A stretch of 15,923 nucleotides of DNA from JACDAN01 sp035697545 (GTDB taxonomy: Bacteria > Actinomycetota > Thermoleophilia > Gaiellales > Gaiellaceae), in contig DASSCT010000103.1 of assembly GCA_035697545.1 (NCBI GenBank), forward strand, positions 1 to 15,923. The letters run 5' to 3'. Positions within the stretch are counted from its first letter, which is position 1. Each line of letters opens with the position of its first letter. The position numbers and the translations under genes are program-made. The notes under the pieces are model-generated. The model searched no databases. It was not told the DNA's origin and saw nothing but the letters and a program-made list of their open reading frames with translations. Positions 12,502-15,923 of the stretch are shown piece after piece.

Positions 12502-14247
12502 TTAACTGCCGGCCGGGTCGGCGGATCGCAGCTGGAGGCCGAGCTCCGCCAGCTGCTCGTCCGGCACCTCCGTCGGCGCTCCGCTCATCGGGTCCACTCC
12601 GGCCTGATTCTTCGGGAACGCGAGCGTGTCCCGAATCACAGCCTCGTCGAGCAGAGCCATCGTCAGCCGGTCGATCCCCGAGGCGATTCCGCCGTGCGGC
12701 GGCGCTCCCATAGCAAGCGCGTCGAGCAGGAAGCCGAACTTCGCGCGCTGCTCCTCGGGTGAGATGCCGAGGAAGTCGAACATGCGAGCCTGCAGCTCCG
12801 GCTCGTGGATCCTGATCGAGCCGCCGGCCAACTCGATCCCGTTGCCGACGAGGTCGTACGCGACGGCGCTCGCGGCCCCGGGATCGCTGTCGAGGAGCGG
12901 GAGACTGTCGTCGGTCGGGCGCGTGAACGGATGGTGCTGTGCCGTCCAGCGCCCCTCCTCCTCGCTCCACTCGAGCAGCGGCATCGGCGTGACCCACAGG
13001 AACTCCCACGCGTCCCGGTCGATCAGGTCGAGCTCGCGGCCGAGATGGAGTCGGAGCAGCCCGAGCACCTTGCTCGTGAGCTTCGGCGTATCGGCGACGA
13101 AGAGTGCCGTCGTGCCGGGCTCACGGAAGGCCTCGAGCTCGCGCTCGCTCAGGAACTTCGCGATCGGCGAGGAGACCTCGCCGTCCTGCCTGAAGACGAT
13201 GTAGGCAAGCCCTTTCGCGCCCCACGGCATGGCCATGTCCTCGAGCTTCTGGATCTCGGCGCGCGAGAGCTCGCGCGGAACGCTCAGGTATCGAACCGCC
13301 TCGGCGTTCGCGAACACGCCGAACTCCGAGCCACGCGTGATCTCGGTGGCCTCCTGGATCTCGAACCCGAAGCGCAGGTCCGGTTTGTCGGACCCGAAGC
13401 GAAGCTCTGTCTCCTGCCACGACATCCGCCGGAACGGCGTCTGGAGCTCGACGCCGATCGTCTCCCGCCAGATCCGCTGGACGATCCGCTCCATCAGTTC
13501 GAAGATGTACTCCTGGTCGGGAAAGGCCGTCTCGACGTCCAACTGGGTGAGCTCCTGCAGGCGGTCGGCGCGGAGATCCTCGTCCCGGAAGCAGCGGGCG
13601 ATCTGGTAGTAGCGCTCGAAGCCGGAGATGACGAGCAGCTGCTTGTAGATCTGCGGTGACTGCGGCAGCGCGAAGAACTTCCCCGGCTGCAGCCGCGTCG
13701 GGACGAGGAAGTCGCGGGCGCCCTCCGGTGTCGGCTTGGCCATGATCGGGGTCTCGATGTCGACGAAGCCGGCGCGCTCCATCTCCTCGCGAATGATCGA
13801 GACGAGCTGGGCTCGCACGCGGATGTTCCGCTGGAGGCGCTCGCGCCGCAGATCGAGCCAGCGGTACCGGTAGCGCAGCGTTTCGTCGACGTTCTCCTCG
13901 TCCAGCTGGAAGGGGAGCGGCGTCGAGCGGGAGATGACCTCGAGCTCGTCGACCTGGACCTCCACCTCGCCGGTCGGCAGCCTGGGATTCACGGCCTCCG
14001 GCGCTCGGGCGACGACTTCGCCCTTGGCCTGGAGGACGAACTCGTTGCGGATGTCGTGGGCCGTCGCGGCCGCCTCCGGTGCCCGCTCCGGGTTGATGAC
14101 GAGCTGGCCCATCCCGGTCTGGTCGCGGAGGTCGACGAAGATCAAGCCCCCGTGGTCGCGGCGGCGTGCGACCCAGCCGGCGAGCGTGACGGTCTCTCCA
14201 ACGTGCTCCTTTCGTAGCTCACCGGCTCCCCGGTCACGCCAGCTCAT
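12502..14247 (-). CDS. aspS: aspartate--tRNA ligase (probably non-discriminating, Asp/Asn)
   Basis: AspRS charges tRNA-Asp. The 581-residue chain is the bacterial type with a GAD insertion: an N-terminal OB-fold anticodon-binding domain (about 1-110, with GWVARRRDHGG and LIFVDLRD), class II motif 2 (RCFRDEDLRADR, 218-229), the flipping-loop motif PQSPQIYKQLL (195-205), the insertion domain (about 290-410) and motif 3 (GIDR at 524-527). In the anticodon-binding site the residue after RRRD is His32. In bacterial AspRS a His there is linked to non-discriminating enzymes that also charge tRNA-Asn, while Leu marks discriminating ones. That would require GatCAB elsewhere in the genome. Its ATG overlaps the hisS stop by four bases (ATGA). 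Confidence 0.97.
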   Translation of the reverse strand: MSWRDRGAGELRKEHVGETVTLAGWVARRRDHGGLIFVDLRDQTGMGQLVINPERAPEAAATAHDIRNEFVLQAKGEVVARAPEAVNPRLPTGEVEVQVDELEVISRSTPLPFQLDEENVDETLRYRYRWLDLRRERLQRNIRVRAQLVSIIREEMERAGFVDIETPIMAKPTPEGARDFLVPTRLQPGKFFALPQSPQIYKQLLVISGFERYYQIARCFRDEDLRADRLQELTQLDVETAFPDQEYIFELMERIVQRIWRETIGVELQTPFRRMSWQETELRFGSDKPDLRFGFEIQEATEITRGSEFGVFANAEAVRYLSVPRELSRAEIQKLEDMAMPWGAKGLAYIVFRQDGEVSSPIAKFLSERELEAFREPGTTALFVADTPKLTSKVLGLLRLHLGRELDLIDRDAWEFLWVTPMPLLEWSEEEGRWTAQHHPFTRPTDDSLPLLDSDPGAASAVAYDLVGNGIELAGGSIRIHEPELQARMFDFLGISPEEQRAKFGFLLDALAMGAPPHGGIASGIDRLTMALLDEAVIRDTLAFPKNQAGVDPMSGAPTEVPDEQLAELGLQLRSADPAGS

Positions 14248-15437
14248 GGCTGGAGCTCCTTGGCGAGTTGCTCAGGGTCGGGCGCCTGGCCTGGCTCGAC
14301 GACCTCCACGTGGCGCGCGCCGAGCCGGCTCGCCTGCGTGTACTGGCCCTTGACCGAGCGGCCTGCGTAGTCCATGTCGGCGCTGATGTCGCGGCGGCGG
14401 AGCTCTGCCACGGCTGTTGCGATCGCACGGCGGTCGGCTCCCTCGGCGGCGACGAAGAAGACGTCGATTCCCTCGGGCTCCACCTCGGTGTCACCGAGTG
14501 AAAGCAGGAGCCGCTCGATGCCCGCGCCGAAGCCGATCGCCGGGGTCGGCGGACCGCCGATCGCCTCGATCAGGCCGTCGTAGCGGCCGCCGCCGCAAAT
14601 GGAGTCCTGCGCGCCGATCGCCTCGTCCTTGAACTCGAAGGTCGTGCGCGTGTAGTAATCGAGCCCGCGGACGAGCGTCGGGCGCAGCTCATAGCGAACG
14701 CCGAGCGCGTCCAGGAAGCCGCGGACCTGCTCGAAGTGCTCGCGACACGCGTCACAGAGAGCTTCGCCGATCTTGGGCGCCTCGGCGAGAGCGGCCTGAA
14801 CCCGCTCGCTCTTGACGTCGAAGACGCGGAGCGGCGTCGTCTGGCGTTTCGCGCGGGCCTCGTCATCGAGCTCGGCGTCGTGCTCCTCGAGCCAGGCCTG
14901 GAGGCGCTCGACGTAGGCGGGCCGGCAGTTCTCGTCCCCGATCGAGTTCAGCTCGAGGACGTAGTCGCCGATGTCGAGTCGGCGGAGCAGCTCGTCGTAG
15001 AACTGGATCAGCTCGGCGTCGACGGCCGGGTCATCCGAGCCGATCGCCTCGACCGAGAGCTGCCAGTGCTCCCGGTAGCGGCCCCGCTGGGGGCGGTCGT
15101 AGCGCCACATCGGGCCGAGGGTGTAGAGCTTGACCGGCTGCGGATCCCGGTGCATGCCGTGCTGGAGGTAGGCGCGGCAGATCGGGGCCGTCGCCTCCGG
15201 CCGGAGCGTCAGCGAGCGGCCGCCGCGGTCCTCGAACGTGTACATCTCCTTCTGGACGACGTCCGAGCCGCCGCCGGAGGTGCGGATGAAGAGCTCCGTG
15301 TCCTCGAACCCTGGCGTCACGATCCTCCGGTAGCCGTAGAGCGCGCACAGGCGCTCCGCCGCTCCGGTCACCCGCTGCCAGAGCGGCTGCTCGGAGGGAA
15401 GGATGTCGTGCGTCCCTCGCGGTGCTTCGAACTTCAC
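14244..15437 (-). CDS. hisS: histidine--tRNA ligase
   Basis: HisRS charges tRNA-His. In the 397 residues the class II and histidine-specific motifs are clear: PRGTHDILP at the N-terminus (6-14), RPEATAP (79-85), motif 2 WRYDRPQRGRYREHWQ (111-126), the histidine-binding LVRGLDYYTRTTFEF (255-269), GGGRYDGL (282-289) and motif 3 GFGAGIERL (302-310). The C-terminal anticodon-binding domain starts near 323 and looks about 20 residues shorter than usual; the last strand and helix after GARHVEVVEPG are reduced. The start is a GTG at 15437 overlapping the stop of the upstream hydrolase gene by four bases (GTGA). The pairing of this hydrolase type with hisS-aspS is also found in mycobacteria, as I remember it. 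Confidence 0.96.
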   Translation of the reverse strand: MKFEAPRGTHDILPSEQPLWQRVTGAAERLCALYGYRRIVTPGFEDTELFIRTSGGGSDVVQKEMYTFEDRGGRSLTLRPEATAPICRAYLQHGMHRDPQPVKLYTLGPMWRYDRPQRGRYREHWQLSVEAIGSDDPAVDAELIQFYDELLRRLDIGDYVLELNSIGDENCRPAYVERLQAWLEEHDAELDDEARAKRQTTPLRVFDVKSERVQAALAEAPKIGEALCDACREHFEQVRGFLDALGVRYELRPTLVRGLDYYTRTTFEFKDEAIGAQDSICGGGRYDGLIEAIGGPPTPAIGFGAGIERLLLSLGDTEVEPEGIDVFFVAAEGADRRAIATAVAELRRRDISADMDYAGRSVKGQYTQASRLGARHVEVVEPGQAPDPEQLAKELQP

Positions 15438-15923
15438 AGGGGCGCGCGCAGCTCAGCGAGGAAGGGGTTGCGTTCGAGCTCGGCGCCGAGCGTTGTGGGC
15501 GGGCCATGGCCCGGATAGACGACGGTCTCCTGCGGAAAGCGGTCGATGAGTGTGCGGATCGACTCGACGAGCGTGTCCCAGTCGCCAAACGGAAGGTCGG
15601 TCCGCCCGACGCTCCCGGCGAAGAGGACGTCACCCGAGAAGAGCGCGTCGTCCGTCGCGTACGCGACGTGACCGGGCGAGTGGCCGGGGACGGATACCGT
15701 CTCGAACGTCAGGTTTCCAGCCTGGAACGTCTCGTCGGCCTGGAGACGGACACCCGGCTTGTACGGCCGGATCGCTTGGCCGGGATAGAAGGCGTCCGGG
15801 TTCTCGAGCACGTCCGCTTCGCGCTCCGGCATGTAGACCGGGGCGCCTGTCGCTTCCGCGAGCGCGGCGATCCCGCCGAGGTGATCCCAGTGGCAGTGCG
15901 TGACGAGGATCGCGGCGACGTCG
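15434..15923 (-). CDS. metallo-beta-lactamase-fold hydrolase, glyoxalase II-like (partial, N-terminus outside window)
   Basis: The visible 163 codons continue past the right edge. The zinc-binding signature HxHxDH is present as THCHWDHLGG, about 12 residues into the visible part, so the first roughly 50 residues are missing. Further metal ligands follow: His in VPGHSPGHVAY, Asp in LFSGDVLF and His in VYPGHGPPTTLG. The tail RTDLPFGDWDTL and NPFL is typical of the small YcbL-type glyoxalase II-like hydrolases, which act on thioesters such as S-lactoylglutathione or an equivalent. The substrate cannot be told from sequence; actinobacteria mostly lack glutathione, so another thiol may be used. 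An internal ATG at 15832 is not the start, because the essential HxHxDH motif lies upstream of it. The TGA overlaps the hisS GTG. Confidence 0.92.
   Translation of the reverse strand, partial: DVAAILVTHCHWDHLGGIAALAEATGAPVYMPEREADVLENPDAFYPGQAIRPYKPGVRLQADETFQAGNLTFETVSVPGHSPGHVAYATDDALFSGDVLFAGSVGRTDLPFGDWDTLVESIRTLIDRFPQETVVYPGHGPPTTLGAELERNPFLAELRAPL

Noticed and set aside
12179..13009. Long minus-strand open frame continuing the RlpA-like gene upstream through the small membrane protein and into aspS.
   Set aside because: It is Arg/Ala/Gly-rich out-of-frame translation of real genes. Homology and the hydrophobic segment begin only at the TTG at 12178.
15434..15832. Treating the ATG at 15832 as the start of the metallo-beta-lactamase-fold protein.
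   Set aside because: The HxHxDH zinc motif lies upstream of this ATG in the same frame, so the true start is beyond the right edge of the window.

Overview
The window is high-GC, densely packed bacterial chromosome with almost every gene on the minus strand. Gene content and order point to an actinobacterium: the hisS-aspS block, alaS-ruvX-mltG-aroE and aroC-aroK-aroB-aroQ are arranged much as I remember them from Mycobacterium, and start codons include many GTG and one TTG. The compact proteins, the AroK-AroB fusion and the sigma/anti-sigma pair next to mnmA suggest a deep-branching class such as Thermoleophilia. That placement is inference; no marker gene for taxonomy was searched.

Layout, read along the minus strand from right to left. 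(1) 15923-12502: a metallo-beta-lactamase-fold hydrolase (cut by the window edge), hisS and aspS, joined by 4-base start/stop overlaps. (2) 12489-11753: a small two-helix membrane protein and an RlpA-like double-psi beta-barrel protein with a TTG start. (3) 11753-11525: a gene-free stretch of about 227 bases holding a hairpin, a GC-rich structured segment and a textbook intrinsic terminator. It is read here as a probable non-coding RNA gene, possibly 6S RNA by position. (4) 11525-9102: mnmA with an extra N-terminal domain, then a degenerate RsbW-like anti-sigma factor and a SigB/SigF-type sigma factor. (5) 9101-7197: the only plus-strand gene, encoding a secreted-domain plus polytopic membrane protein with a Vps62/DUF946-like motif set. 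Its stop codon abuts the sigma factor's stop codon. (6) 7165-1: alaS-ruvX-mltG-aroE-aroC-aroKB-aroQ, seven genes with every junction overlapping; aroQ runs off the left edge.

The genes cover tRNA charging and modification (HisRS, AspRS, AlaRS, MnmA), five shikimate-pathway activities in four genes (AroB, AroQ, AroE, AroK, AroC), cell wall processing (MltG, RlpA-like) and stress-type sigma control. The start sites of mnmA and of the plus-strand gene both have a TANNNT hexamer ending exactly 7 bases before the first base of the start codon, the geometry expected of leaderless transcripts. I saw no mobile element, CRISPR array, tRNA or rRNA. Most of the window is ordinary housekeeping; the less ordinary items are the intergenic RNA candidate, the degenerate anti-sigma factor, the MnmA N-terminal domain, the AroKB fusion and the Vps62-like membrane protein.
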